Shown: one piece after another, positions 41,344 to 51,053 of the stretch
Numbering within the stretch: the stretch's first letter is position 1
Layout: each line of letters opens with the position of its first letter
NCBI GenBank assembly: GCA_041166025.1
Contig: JBEAMJ010000010.1
Location: forward strand, 23,254 to 87,253
Direction of reading: 5' to 3'
Source of the DNA: UBA7672 sp041166025
GTDB taxonomy: Bacteria > Pseudomonadota > Alphaproteobacteria > Caulobacterales > Hyphomonadaceae
DNA: 64,000 nucleotides
The notes under the pieces: model-generated
The model's input: the letters and a program-made list of their open reading frames with translations, nothing else
What the model was told of the DNA's origin: nothing
Database searches by the model: none
Made by a program: the position numbers and the translations under genes

Positions 41344-42390
41344 TTGGCCCTGCACGCCGAAGTCCAGAAGCAAAGCGCATCCGCCGCCGCGCAACCAGCC
41401 TCATCGCAGCCGGCCGCGATGGATCGGCTGATGGTGCTTCTTGGGCCGGAACTTTCGGAAGTCGAAAAGCTGCTGTCTGAGCGGGCAGCAAGCCCGGTCG
41501 CGACCATTCCCGACCTGTCCAGCTACCTCATCGCTGCCGGGGGTAAACGACTGCGCCCAGTGCTAACGCTGGCCTCCGCTCGCGCTGTCGGCGGCAGGGG
41601 TAGTGAAGCGGCCGCCAAGCTCGCCGCCGCCGTTGAGTTCATCCATACCGCAACGCTCCTCCATGACGACGTCGTCGACGATTCCGACCTGCGTCGGGGC
41701 AAGGCCGCTGCCAAGAATGTCTGGGGGGCCTCAGCCTCGATTCTCGTCGGCGACTTTCTGTTTGCGCGCTCCTTTATGCTGATGACGGAGACGCGCGATC
41801 TGCGTATCCTCGATATCCTGAGCCGAGCTTCCTGCGTTATCGCGGAAGGAGAAGTTCGTCAGCTCGCCGCGCTCGGTAGGTCCGATCTCCCCGTACCCGA
41901 ATACATGGCGATCGTGGAAGCAAAGACTGCTGCTCTGTTCGAGGCGGCTGCGCGCGCCGGGGCGTGTACCGCGACGCATGACACGGATGTGGCTGGCGCC
42001 ATGGGCGAGTACGGCCGACGCCTGGGCCGCGCCTTCCAGATCGTGGACGACCTGCTCGATTATGGCGGGCTTACCTCGGTTATCGGCAAGTCGGTTGGCG
42101 ACGATTTCCGGGAGGGCAAAGTGACTCTTCCCGTGATCTATGCTCGCGAAGCGGGCGATGCGAACGACCGCCAGTTCTGGGACCGCGTCATGGGCGCACG
42201 CGATCAACGCGAAAGCGACCTCGCCCACGCGATCCATCTGATCCGCGCCAGCGGGGCAGCGGATCGCACATTGGAAACCGCCCGCGTCGAGGCTGCCGCC
42301 GCCCGCGCCGCCCTCGCCCGTGCCGCTCGTGGTCCCTACCATGACGAGCTCGCAGAACTCGCTGACCAGTGCGTCAGCAGAGCGTTCTGA
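41344..42390 (+). CDS. ispB: Polyprenyl (octa/decaprenyl) diphosphate synthase
   Basis: 348 residues from TTG 41344 (AAGGGA seven bases upstream); ATG 41419 is an internal alternative. The first Asp-rich motif is LLHDDVVDDSDLRRGK, the second is QIVDDLLDYGG, with GGKRLRPVLTLASAR before and KSVGDDFREGKVTLPVIY after. These are all-trans polyprenyl synthases, which make the side chain of ubiquinone from FPP and IPP. Chain length (8 or 10) is not deducible by eye. A TTGACC box lies 73 bp upstream (41266) with only weak -10 partners. Confidence 0.93.
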   Translation: MALHAEVQKQSASAAAQPASSQPAAMDRLMVLLGPELSEVEKLLSERAASPVATIPDLSSYLIAAGGKRLRPVLTLASARAVGGRGSEAAAKLAAAVEFIHTATLLHDDVVDDSDLRRGKAAAKNVWGASASILVGDFLFARSFMLMTETRDLRILDILSRASCVIAEGEVRQLAALGRSDLPVPEYMAIVEAKTAALFEAAARAGACTATHDTDVAGAMGEYGRRLGRAFQIVDDLLDYGGLTSVIGKSVGDDFREGKVTLPVIYAREAGDANDRQFWDRVMGARDQRESDLAHAIHLIRASGAADRTLETARVEAAAARAALARAARGPYHDELAELADQCVSRAF

Positions 42391-42393
42391 CCC

Positions 42394-43440
42394 CTAAAGC
42401 AGGTCCGCTCCAACCAGCCCGTTTGCCACGCCGGCGCGGCGGATGCGCCAGTGCACCCAGGTTGAAATCGCAAGCAGCGCGGCGAAGGCGATCACCGGCG
42501 CATAACCGCCAATCATGGTCGCACCCAAGGCAAACAGGGCGGCGTTGAGCGCCCACACGGCGTGCACGCCGGCAACTTGGCTATGCTTCAGCCCCGTCTT
42601 CATCGCGATCTGATAGCTATGGTCGAGGTGCGCAACCCACAGCTTCTTGCCGCGCCTCGCGCGCCAGGCCAGCGTCAATATGACATCTGACAGAAAGGGC
42701 AGCATCAAGGTCGGCGGAACGAACAGGAGATCGGGTCGCAGCCGAACGATTTCGAGCCCCAGCCCGCCTAGCAACGCGCCGGAAAACAGGGCCCCGGCAT
42801 CGCCGGCAAACAACAGACCTTGCACATTCCACACAAGAAAACCCGCCAGTGCACCCGCCAGGGCCGCAGCTGCAATCGCGATGTGCCACGCCCCAGTTGC
42901 CGCTCCACATGCCGCCAGCCCCAACGCCGCGATGCAGGCCATGCCCATGGCGAGCCCATTGGCGCCATCCATAAAATTCACTGCATTGATAAGCACAATC
43001 AGCCAAAGCGCCGATCCTGCGATCGCCAGCGCCATCGGCAACTCCGCAACAGCGCCTGGCCAGAAACCCATCGCGTCAGTGCGCAGGCCGAGCACCGAGA
43101 CGCCAACAGCGACGGCGGCGATCAGGCCGAACTTCACGATAGCGCGCAGTTTCAATATGTCATCGGCAAGTCCGATGGCGAGCGCCGCAATCGCGCCAAG
43201 GCCCGCCACAAGCAGCATCGGATTGTAGCCGGTCCGGAAAAATTCCGCGTTGACCGCAAACGCCAGGGCAGCCGAGAGCGCCACCGCTAGTCCGCCTGCC
43301 GTCGGCACGGGCGCCTTCTGCAGCTTGCGGGCTTCGGTTGGCGCGTCGAGGATTCGCAGCGTGATGACGACACGGCACAGCAACGCCGAGGGCGCTGCGG
43401 AAAGCGCGAATACAACAAGCATCGACCAGATGTCAGTCAT
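42394..43440 (-). CDS. WecA/MraY-type UDP-sugar:undecaprenyl-phosphate sugar-1-phosphate transferase
   Basis: 348 residues from ATG 43440. About ten hydrophobic helices. Family motifs: DAPTEARKLQKAPVPTAGG (cytosolic loop 1), IGLADDILKL (Asp-Asp catalytic pair), NAVNFMDGANGLAMG, LLFAGDAGALFSG (phospho-sugar site) and a cytosolic HLDHSYQIAMKTGLKHSQVAGVHAVWAL loop. It would move a HexNAc-1-P to undecaprenyl phosphate and begin a polysaccharide or O-antigen. The sugar is not predicted. It overlaps ispE by 8 bp. Confidence 0.88.
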   Translation of the reverse strand: MTDIWSMLVVFALSAAPSALLCRVVITLRILDAPTEARKLQKAPVPTAGGLAVALSAALAFAVNAEFFRTGYNPMLLVAGLGAIAALAIGLADDILKLRAIVKFGLIAAVAVGVSVLGLRTDAMGFWPGAVAELPMALAIAGSALWLIVLINAVNFMDGANGLAMGMACIAALGLAACGAATGAWHIAIAAAALAGALAGFLVWNVQGLLFAGDAGALFSGALLGGLGLEIVRLRPDLLFVPPTLMLPFLSDVILTLAWRARRGKKLWVAHLDHSYQIAMKTGLKHSQVAGVHAVWALNAALFALGATMIGGYAPVIAFAALLAISTWVHWRIRRAGVANGLVGADLL

Positions 43441-44353
43441 CGAGAGGAACGGGCGGAGCGCCACGCAGCGTTGTCGCCCTCACCCAGTATTTTCGCTTGG
43501 CGTCGCTGATCGCGGCGGCTGCGGCGATCGCCTGATCATCACCCTCGAAGATCGCAAAACACGTTGGCCCGCTGCCAGACATTCGCGCCAGCAGGCAGCC
43601 CGGCTGGGCTTCCATCAGCCGCAGCGCGCGATTGATCTCGGGGCACAACGCCGTCGCGGCCGGTTGAAGATCGTTGCTGAAATCCAGCAGCACGTCGGTG
43701 AGACTCGCCGGGTCGGCGCCCCAGGGCGGTTCCAGCTCACGAAACGTCCGATTGGAGCCCATGCGGTCAAACTTGTCGAATACTTTGCGCGTTTCCAGCA
43801 TGATCCCGGGATTGACGAGGATTGCCGGCAGATCCGGCGCGGCCACATCGACCAGCCGCTCGCCCGTGCCACGCATGAGCACTGGGCGCTGACGCACGCA
43901 GGCCGGCACGTCCGAACCCAGTTGCACGGCAATCCTCTCCAGGGCCGCTTCGCCGAACTCAACACCCCACATCTCGTTTAGCACGACAAGTGTCGCCGCC
44001 GCGTCCGAAGATCCTCCCCCAACCCCACCCGCAATCGGCAACACCTTGTGCAGCGTCAATGCAGCGCCGAGGCCGGTTCGGTCGCAGGCGTCGCGCAGCG
44101 CCATCGCCGCCGCCACGATGAGATTGTTGGGCGCCTTTGTTAGCTGCTTGGCGCCGGGTCCTTCGACACTGCACGAGACGTGGGGCGCTGGCCGCGCCAT
44201 AACGCGATCTGCGGCGCGTGTGTCAGTGAACATTACCAGGCTGTCGACCGGGTGGAGCCCGCCTGGCCCCGGCGCGCCGACGTGTAGATAGAGGTTCACC
44301 TTCGCAGGCGCCCAGGCCGTAGAAAAGTTGGCGCGATCGGGACTTAAGCTCAT
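43433..44353 (-). CDS. ispE: 4-(cytidine 5'-diphospho)-2-C-methyl-D-erythritol kinase
   Basis: 306 residues from ATG 44353, which overlaps the TPR gene stop (ATGA). The GHMP kinase signatures are WAPAKVNLYLHVGAPGPGGLHPVDSLVMF, the ATP loop LPIAGGVGGGSSDAAATLV, GSDVPACVRQRP and MSGSGPTCFAIFE. It phosphorylates CDP-methylerythritol in the MEP isoprenoid route, a plausible partner for polyprenyl use by the adjacent transferase. It is coupled on both sides: ATGA upstream, an 8-bp overlap downstream. Confidence 0.94.
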   Translation of the reverse strand: MSLSPDRANFSTAWAPAKVNLYLHVGAPGPGGLHPVDSLVMFTDTRAADRVMARPAPHVSCSVEGPGAKQLTKAPNNLIVAAAMALRDACDRTGLGAALTLHKVLPIAGGVGGGSSDAAATLVVLNEMWGVEFGEAALERIAVQLGSDVPACVRQRPVLMRGTGERLVDVAAPDLPAILVNPGIMLETRKVFDKFDRMGSNRTFRELEPPWGADPASLTDVLLDFSNDLQPAATALCPEINRALRLMEAQPGCLLARMSGSGPTCFAIFEGDDQAIAAAAAISDAKRKYWVRATTLRGAPPVPLDD

Positions 44354-46095
44354 GGGCGCGACGCTAGACGCGCTCCTGGGATGGCTGGCAAGCCCTTGTC
44401 GAGCTTTTCGCGCAGGGTGATCTCGCGCGCGGGTTCGGGCTTCAGGTCGAGGGCGGCGAGCCATTCGAAACGCGCCTCGCCCTGCCGACCGCCACGCCAG
44501 TAGGCGTCGCCAAGATGGTCGAGAATTTCCGGATCGGTGGGGGATAGCTCCGCCGCGCGCTCGAGATGCTCGATCGCCTTGTCGTATTGGCCAAGCTGAA
44601 AATGCGCCCAGCCTAGGCTGTCGATGATGTAGCCCTGGTCGGGCCGCGCCTCGGCCGCACGCGTGATCAGCGCCAATCCTTCCTCGATCCGCTTGCCCTG
44701 CCTTATCCAGCCATAACCGAGATAGTTTAGCAGCTCCGGCCGGTCAGGCTCGATCGCCAGCGCCGCCCTCAGGTCGTCCTCGGCGCCGCCCCAGTCCGCC
44801 GACTCGTTGCGCACGGTCGCGCGCGCATAGAGCACCATCCAATCGGAGTGGCCGTGCGCAGCATCCGCGGCGATCACCTGGTCGAAAAGCTTGCGTGCAA
44901 CATCGAGCCGGCCGTTGAAGCGGTTGAGATCGCCCGCGCGCACAAGAATCTCGCGCCGCTGCGACAAGGCCAGCGCGCGATCTCCCATCACCAGCGCCTC
45001 GGCAGGACGCTCCTGAGCATTCAGCACAGCCGCAGCTTCCATCCGCGCATCCGCGGCCCAAGCTGAGTCGTCGCCTATTGCCTGCAGCGCCGCCAGCGCC
45101 GCGTCGGGCCGATCCTGACGCTCATACGCATCGGCCAGCGCCAGGCGGGCAGCCGCCAGATCCGGATCGAGCTGCAACACAAGGGCGTGACGCATCGCTG
45201 ACAGCTCCGGGCTCGACCGTACGAGCCCTGTGCCCGAGATGACGAACATCGCCATCGCCGCACCATCGCGCGCATCGAGCTTAGGCCGTGCGATCTTCCG
45301 CCCGGCGTCGAGATCAGCCAGCACGCGTGCCACGCCGGGCCCCGCCGCGTCCTCACCCACGGACAGCGCGATCAGCTCGCGCGCGCCTTCTAGATTCCCG
45401 CGAGAGGCTTGAAGGCTCGCGCCCAGTGCGGCCACGGCATCACGTGTCGCGAGCGGCATTCGCAAAGCCTGGCGGAAGAACTCAGCCGCCTCATCGTCGC
45501 GCCCCGCTTGCATCAGCACCATGCCCTTGAGCGCCGCCTGCTCGCCAGCCACCATCCGCCGGCCAGGAAGTAGATCCGCCTCGGAGAAGCCGCGCTGCGG
45601 CGCCTCTGCCGCGGTCAACCAGACCGACAGAAAACCCGCAAGATCGACATTCAGCGCGCCGAGCACGGGCTTGCGCAGCCTTGCCTGTGCCGACTTCAGG
45701 CGACCCTCCGCGATATCGTCGACGATGAGTGCAAGCTGGGCGCTAGGCGCTTCGTCAGCCGCATCCGCCGGCGCGCCGCGGGCCAGCCGGATCGCGGTCG
45801 CCGCATCGCCCGCCGCCAGCGTCGAGATCGTCGCACGTTCGAGCAAGCCTGGATCGCCCGGCGAACTTGTCCAGGCGCGCCTGTAATAGGTAGCCGCGGA
45901 CTCCGGATCGCCGGTCATGACGGCGTACCGCGCAGTGATGAAATCGGCGTACTCCTGCTGCGTGCGCAGTTCTTCCAGCACCTGCGCGGAGAACCATGAC
46001 GGCGTCGCCGGCCCCAGGGCGCAGCCGCTGATCGCCAAGGCAGACAATACAGCTGCAGCAACCCGGAACGCGGGCGACAGAAATCCTGACCTCAT
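44350..46095 (-). CDS. TPR-repeat lipoprotein (581 aa)
   Basis: From ATG 46095 a lipoprotein signal (FRVAAAVLSALAISGC, lipobox ISGC). The rest is helical repeat: an N-terminal TPR-like block around 25-110 and a C-terminal array (PELLNYLGYGWIRQGKRIEEGLALITRAAEARPDQGYIIDSLGWAHFQLGQYDKAIEHLERAAELSPTDPEILDHLGDAYWRGGRQGEARFEWLAAL). The same C-terminal arrangement occurs in the next upstream gene, so the two are paralogs. Lipid-anchored TPR proteins scaffold envelope complexes. It is coupled to ispE by a 4-bp overlap. Confidence 0.88.
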   Translation of the reverse strand: MRSGFLSPAFRVAAAVLSALAISGCALGPATPSWFSAQVLEELRTQQEYADFITARYAVMTGDPESAATYYRRAWTSSPGDPGLLERATISTLAAGDAATAIRLARGAPADAADEAPSAQLALIVDDIAEGRLKSAQARLRKPVLGALNVDLAGFLSVWLTAAEAPQRGFSEADLLPGRRMVAGEQAALKGMVLMQAGRDDEAAEFFRQALRMPLATRDAVAALGASLQASRGNLEGARELIALSVGEDAAGPGVARVLADLDAGRKIARPKLDARDGAAMAMFVISGTGLVRSSPELSAMRHALVLQLDPDLAAARLALADAYERQDRPDAALAALQAIGDDSAWAADARMEAAAVLNAQERPAEALVMGDRALALSQRREILVRAGDLNRFNGRLDVARKLFDQVIAADAAHGHSDWMVLYARATVRNESADWGGAEDDLRAALAIEPDRPELLNYLGYGWIRQGKRIEEGLALITRAAEARPDQGYIIDSLGWAHFQLGQYDKAIEHLERAAELSPTDPEILDHLGDAYWRGGRQGEARFEWLAALDLKPEPAREITLREKLDKGLPAIPGARLASRP

Positions 46096-46161
46096 ACGGC
46101 CATGTTGCCTTGTGTCGCTTTCGGCATCAACCGTTAGCGGTCCGGCTGCCACGCTAGAAGA

Positions 46162-48216
46162 TCAGATATCGCTGGTTCCCTCGTCGCGCGGATTGAGCGG
46201 CACGGCTGGGGTATCCCGGCGTGCTGGCGCAGGCGTAGTGAGACCATCTTTCAGCTTCGCCTCGATCCGCCGTGCATTTTCCGCAGGGGGATAGGTCGCC
46301 AGCGCTTCCTGCCAGTACTTGCGGGCCTCGTCAGGCTCGCCCAGACGCCATTTCACGTCGCCCATATGGTCCGACAGCTCCCAATGGCCGAAGGGCGCGT
46401 AGGCCTCCAGCGCCATCTCGATAAAGCGATTGGCCTCGCGGAAGTCGCCATACTGATAGTAGGCCCAACCGATGGAATCGAGCAGGTTGGGCTCGTCAGG
46501 CGTGAGGCGGATCGCCTGTTTCAGCATCCGGAAGCCCTCCTCGAGTTCCTCTTCGCTCGCATAGCCATCCACCAGCGAGTAGCCGAGATTGTTCATCAGC
46601 CCGGTATCATTGGGCGAGTCGGCCAGCATGCGACGCATGATCGTGAGACCCTCCTGTCGCTCCGGCGTGTCGACCAGAAGGGAAGCAAGGAATTGCTGCG
46701 TGGGCGCATCATCGCGGATTGCGCGCGCCGCGCGGGCATCGCTCACCGCAAGGGCAAAGTCGCCGTTCTGGCTGTGCGCCTGCGCGCGCGTTAGCAGCGC
46801 AAAGACGCGCTGCGCATCCGTCATGCGCGCCTGACGCATCGCCTGGTCAATTAGTTGAAGAGCTCGCTCGATCCGGTTGGCAGAGATCAGGGAACTTGCC
46901 GCCTGCACCTTGGCATCCTGGCTGTTGTCGATCCTGAGAGAGCGTTCGACCATCGCCTCTAATGTCTCGGGAGATCCCAGCTGCAGCGCTGCCAACCCAG
47001 CCGTGGATTGGAGGAGCGCAGCATGCTCTGGGCGTGGATTGCCGATCTGCGCGATGCGCAACGCGGGCTCGAACTTGCCTTGTTCATAGAGCTTGCCTGC
47101 TTCGGCTATGCGGATGTCGCCATTGTCCGGATCAATAAGCAGCGCGCTCTGCCGGATAGACGACAAGAGATGATTGAACGGCGCCTTGGCGCCGCGGCCG
47201 CTCATCGCCGCGGTAATGATCTCCCGTTCCTCGACCAGGTTTGCAACGTCGCCCAGCGCCATCGCCATGGCCTGTTTCAGCGTGCGTGGCTTCCAGCGGT
47301 CATCGCCGGCTTTGGCGCGCTCAAGGCGCGACTCCACATACGCGTCCTGTGGCGATGCCGCGAGCAGCCGCGTCAGGAGCTCCACGGCCTCTGCGTCGCG
47401 ATCGAGCCCGCGAAGCAGTTCGGCCTGCCGGAGCGCCAGAAGACGTTGCGCTGTGAACGAGCGCGCCCGAGCAAAATACGTCATCGATCCGGCCTCGGAC
47501 GGATCCGGCGCGTCGAATGTATCGGGCGCTTCGCCATAGACGGCAAGCGCGCCGGCATAGTCGCCCAAACCTTCAGCGAGGAGTGCGCGATGCCCGAGAA
47601 GGGTGGCCGATGGCAGGGCGCGGCGCAGCTTTGCCATCTCCTCTTTTGCTTCTTCAGCGCGTCCGTTGAAGGCCATGACCCACGGACGCAACTGCACGCC
47701 GCTCATCCACTCCTGCGGGGGCTTGCCTTCCAGTGCATCGATCACTGATTGCGCTGTAGCGGGGTCGTCGGCGGCGAGCGCATCTACGACCATATAGCCC
47801 CAGGCCCCCGCGCTTTCCGAACTGGCGTAATCGCTGCGCACGCGCGTCATGAAAGCGTTCATGTCGGCGTTCTCGATCATCGCGTTCGGGCTCGCGTAGC
47901 TGGCCGGCGGATCGAAGGGCGCTGTGGTTACCGCCTCCGTCGAGGCCGGCGTGACCGGCCGGGCAAGGGCTGCTGCGGGATCGACTGGCGCATCTTCCAC
48001 CAGCTGCGCGCTGATCATCGCGCGCTGCGTGGAGAGCGTGTCGCGCGGTAGGGCGCCGCAGCTGCTCATTGGCTGCACGCCGCCGCCGGTGAAGACGTAG
48101 ACCGTCCGGCAGCCGCCTGCATCGCCGAACCCCGGCACGCCCACCCCGGCGCAGGCCGAAAGCAGCACGGCCGCCCAAGCCGCAATCATCAGGCGAGTTT
48201 TCTGTCGCTTCATCAT
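46162..48216 (-). CDS. TPR-repeat lipoprotein (684 aa), paralog of the 581-residue protein
   Basis: Signal sequence MMKRQKTRLMIAAWAAVLLSAC with lipobox LSAC. A low-complexity Ala/Pro/Thr region (about 60-105) precedes about 550 residues of helical repeats. The C-terminal array MNNLGYSLVDGYASEEELEEGFRMLKQAIRLTPDEPNLLDSIGWAYYQYGDFREANRFIEMALE...DHMGDVKWRLGEPDEARKYWQEAL parallels the downstream paralog. It stands 66 bp upstream of the 581-residue gene, and both may be in one transcript with ispE. Tail ends TSDI and is acidic. Confidence 0.88.
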   Translation of the reverse strand: MMKRQKTRLMIAAWAAVLLSACAGVGVPGFGDAGGCRTVYVFTGGGVQPMSSCGALPRDTLSTQRAMISAQLVEDAPVDPAAALARPVTPASTEAVTTAPFDPPASYASPNAMIENADMNAFMTRVRSDYASSESAGAWGYMVVDALAADDPATAQSVIDALEGKPPQEWMSGVQLRPWVMAFNGRAEEAKEEMAKLRRALPSATLLGHRALLAEGLGDYAGALAVYGEAPDTFDAPDPSEAGSMTYFARARSFTAQRLLALRQAELLRGLDRDAEAVELLTRLLAASPQDAYVESRLERAKAGDDRWKPRTLKQAMAMALGDVANLVEEREIITAAMSGRGAKAPFNHLLSSIRQSALLIDPDNGDIRIAEAGKLYEQGKFEPALRIAQIGNPRPEHAALLQSTAGLAALQLGSPETLEAMVERSLRIDNSQDAKVQAASSLISANRIERALQLIDQAMRQARMTDAQRVFALLTRAQAHSQNGDFALAVSDARAARAIRDDAPTQQFLASLLVDTPERQEGLTIMRRMLADSPNDTGLMNNLGYSLVDGYASEEELEEGFRMLKQAIRLTPDEPNLLDSIGWAYYQYGDFREANRFIEMALEAYAPFGHWELSDHMGDVKWRLGEPDEARKYWQEALATYPPAENARRIEAKLKDGLTTPAPARRDTPAVPLNPRDEGTSDI

Positions 48217-48343
48217 ACGACGCTATCCGAAGGCATGGGCAGGCTCAACCGAGCGAGATGCCCAGTTGCATCACCTATTCCGGCGCAAAAGCGGCGGATA
48301 CCGAGCAGGCTGATGTCCCCGGTTCTGAACCCTCGTCGGGAAG

Positions 48344-50014
48344 CTACATGTTCGGGTAGTTTGGGCCGCCACCGCCTTCGGGCGTCGTCCAGGTTATGTT
48401 CTGGTTGGGGTCCTTGATGTCGCACGTTTTGCAGTGGACGCAGTTCTGCGCGTTGATCTGGAAGCGCTTATCGCCATTGGCCTCCTCCACCCACTCGTAG
48501 ACGCCAGCCGGGCAGTAGCGGTTCGACGGCCCGCCGTAGACGCCCAGCTCGCTCGCCTTCTGCAGGGCGAGGTCGGCCACTTTCAGGTGCGCCGGCTGGT
48601 CCTCGCCGTGGTTGGTGAAGGAGAAGGCTACGCTGGTGAGGCGGTCGAAGGAGAGCACTCCGTCAGGCTTTGGATAGACGATCTTCTTGTGCCTTGATGC
48701 AGGCTCCAACGACTTCGCATCGGTCTTGCCGTGCTTCATGGTGCCGAAGAATGAGAACCGCCCGAACAGCGTGTTGACCCAGAGGTCGAAACCCGTGAGG
48801 GGGATGCCGACGGCAGTGCCGAACTTCGACCACAGCGGCTTGGCATTGCGGACCGCCTTCAGCTCTTTTGCCACCCAGCTGGTCTTGAACGCTTCGCCAT
48901 AGGTCTTGAGTTCGTCACCCTGACGGCCATCGATCACGGCTGCGAATGCCGCCTCGCCGGCCAGCATGCCCGTCTTCATCGCGTTGTGGCTGCCCTTGAT
49001 GCGCGGCAGGTTCACGAAGCCCGCCGAGCAACCGATCAGCGCCCCGCCCGGAAAGGTCAGCTTCGGAATCGACTGCCAGCCGCCCTCGGTGATCGCGCGG
49101 CTGCCATAGGACACGCGCTCTCCACCGACGAGATACTTTGAGACGTCCGGATGATGCTTGAAGCGCTGGAATTCTTCGAAGGGCGACAGCCACGGGTTCT
49201 TGTAGTTCAGGTGAACGACAAGTCCGATCGCCACATAGCGATCGCCAAAGTGGTACATGAACGTGCCGCCGCCGGTCGAATTCGACAGTGGCCATCCAAA
49301 TGTGTGCTGCACGAAGCCCGGCCTGTGATGTTCCGCCGGAATCTGCCACAGCTCCTTAATTCCGATCCCGAACTTCTGCGGCTGCGAGTCCTTGTCGAGC
49401 TTGAAGTCCCGGATCAGCCGCTTGGCGAGAGAGCCGCGTACGCCCTCCCCGATCAGCACATACTTGCCGTTGAGCTCCATTCCGGGCGAATAGTTCGGGC
49501 CTGGCTCGCCGTTCTTTTCAATGCCCATCACGCCGGCGATAACACCTTTTACCGAGCCGTCTTCCCGGTAGGTGAGATCGGACGCGGCGAAGCCCGGATA
49601 GACCTCGACGCCAAGCGCTTCGGCCTGTTGAGCCATCCAGCGGCAGACGCTCCCCAGAGAGCCAATATACATCCCATGGTTCTGCAACATCGGCGGCATC
49701 AGGAAGACCGGCAGCGGCATCGAGCCCTGCTCGCCCAGCACCAGAAAGGTGTCTTTCGTGACCGGCGTCTCGAACGGACAGCCCTTCTCCTTCCAGTCTG
49801 GGATGAGCTCGTCCATTGCGCGCGGGTCCATGACGGCGCCGGAAAGTATGTGCGCGCCGACCTCGGAGCCTTTCTCCAGCACCACGACCGAGACTTCCTT
49901 GCCTGTCTCAGCAGCGAGCTGCTTGATCCGGATCGCCGCGGCGAGGCCCGCGGGCCCCGCGCCCACGATGACCACGTCGAAATCCATGGACTCCCGCTCG
50001 ACGGCCTCAGTCAT
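48344..50014 (-). CDS. etfD: Electron transfer flavoprotein-ubiquinone oxidoreductase
   Basis: 556 residues, normal ETF-QO length. FAD site VVIVGAGPAGLAAAIRIKQLA, then VLEKGSEVGAHILSGAVMDPRAMDELIPDW, the ubiquinone region HTFGWPLSNSTGGGTFMYHFGD and AKLTFPGGALIGCSAGFVNLPRIKGSHNAMKTGMLAGEA. The 4Fe-4S C-terminus is NRYCPAGVYEWV...INAQNCVHCKTCDIKDPNQNI with the expected four Cys. It is monotopic on the membrane and feeds electrons from acyl-CoA dehydrogenases (such as the one at 58504-60189) through ETF into ubiquinone. Confidence 0.96.
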   Translation of the reverse strand: MTEAVERESMDFDVVIVGAGPAGLAAAIRIKQLAAETGKEVSVVVLEKGSEVGAHILSGAVMDPRAMDELIPDWKEKGCPFETPVTKDTFLVLGEQGSMPLPVFLMPPMLQNHGMYIGSLGSVCRWMAQQAEALGVEVYPGFAASDLTYREDGSVKGVIAGVMGIEKNGEPGPNYSPGMELNGKYVLIGEGVRGSLAKRLIRDFKLDKDSQPQKFGIGIKELWQIPAEHHRPGFVQHTFGWPLSNSTGGGTFMYHFGDRYVAIGLVVHLNYKNPWLSPFEEFQRFKHHPDVSKYLVGGERVSYGSRAITEGGWQSIPKLTFPGGALIGCSAGFVNLPRIKGSHNAMKTGMLAGEAAFAAVIDGRQGDELKTYGEAFKTSWVAKELKAVRNAKPLWSKFGTAVGIPLTGFDLWVNTLFGRFSFFGTMKHGKTDAKSLEPASRHKKIVYPKPDGVLSFDRLTSVAFSFTNHGEDQPAHLKVADLALQKASELGVYGGPSNRYCPAGVYEWVEEANGDKRFQINAQNCVHCKTCDIKDPNQNITWTTPEGGGGPNYPNM

Positions 50015-50126
50015 TATACCGGTCTCCGATACGCCTGCGGGAATCGTCGTTTTGCGGAAATTCCCATGCCCGCGGGCTAGTTAGCCTCATGGATCAGCCG
50101 CAACAAGGACAGAGTCAAAGGGCCGC

Positions 50127-50960
50127 ATGACGCACCCCCAATCCAGCCTGGCCCTGCGTGCTCTTGCCGACTTCTGGGTCGACATGGGCCTTGAGGAAGC
50201 GCGGTCTTTGAGAACATGGCGCCCTGCCGGCGCTGTCTCGCGCGATGCGACGCCGGCCCGCGCGACAGCAGTTTCTCGAGCGCCGGACCTGCCCGCCGCG
50301 CCGCGCGCCGCCCCCCGCAAGCTCAACGGCAACCCCATCACCGAGGCGCGGCGGCTCGCCGCCCAGGCCAGCTCGCTCGCGGAACTCCGCACCGTCGTCG
50401 AACAATATGACGGCTGCCCACTGAAGAAGGCGGCCAAGACCACCGTCGTGTGCGATGGGACCTTCGACGCCGAGGTGATGATCGTCGGCGAAGCCCCCGG
50501 CGCCGAGGAGGACGCTCGCGGACTTCCGTTTGTCGGCCGCGCAGGCCAGCTCCTCGACCGGATGCTCGCCGCCATCGGGCTCAGCCGCCAGACGAATGTC
50601 TACATCACCAACCTGATCTACTGGCGCCCGCCAGGCAATCGCGACCCGTCACCGGTCGAGATGCAGATGTGCGCGCCTTTCCTCCTGCGCCAGATCGAGC
50701 TGAAGCAGCCAAGGCTCCTGCTGACGGCCGGCAAGTTCGCCACAAGCGCCATGCTGAACAAGGACGACGGCATCATGAAGCTGCGCGGGCGAAAGCTGAG
50801 CTACACGCAGGAGGGACTGGCCCCGATCCCGTGCGTGCCGATGCTCCATCCGGCCTATCTCCTGCGCCGCGCCGAGGACAAGGCGAAAGCCTGGGACGAC
50901 CTCCGCGCCATAGCCAGACTCTGCGACGAGCTTGGCATCACGCGCGGGCCAGCGCTCTGA
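50127..50960 (+). CDS. Family 4-type uracil-DNA glycosylase
   Basis: 277 residues. The first 65 residues are low-complexity (Arg/Ala/Pro-rich). The fold is indicated by VMIVGEAPGAEEDARGLPFVGRAGQLLDRMLAAIGLSR, NLIYWRPPGNRDPSPVEMQMCAPFLLRQIEL and PMLHPAYLLRR. Cysteines visible are 97, 109, 182 and 236. The first two are 12 apart, not the CxxC pair of typical 4Fe-4S family 4 enzymes, so cluster binding is uncertain. The enzyme would excise uracil from DNA. It diverges from the ETF-QO gene. Confidence 0.85.
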   Translation: MTHPQSSLALRALADFWVDMGLEEARSLRTWRPAGAVSRDATPARATAVSRAPDLPAAPRAAPRKLNGNPITEARRLAAQASSLAELRTVVEQYDGCPLKKAAKTTVVCDGTFDAEVMIVGEAPGAEEDARGLPFVGRAGQLLDRMLAAIGLSRQTNVYITNLIYWRPPGNRDPSPVEMQMCAPFLLRQIELKQPRLLLTAGKFATSAMLNKDDGIMKLRGRKLSYTQEGLAPIPCVPMLHPAYLLRRAEDKAKAWDDLRAIARLCDELGITRGPAL

Positions 50961-51053
50961 TCTCAAGCGCGCTGACGTGAATTGCGCATCGCGTTCCCCG
51001 CGCTACGCTCCCCGTCACAGGCGTGAGCACAACGCCGCCGGGAGAGACACGCC

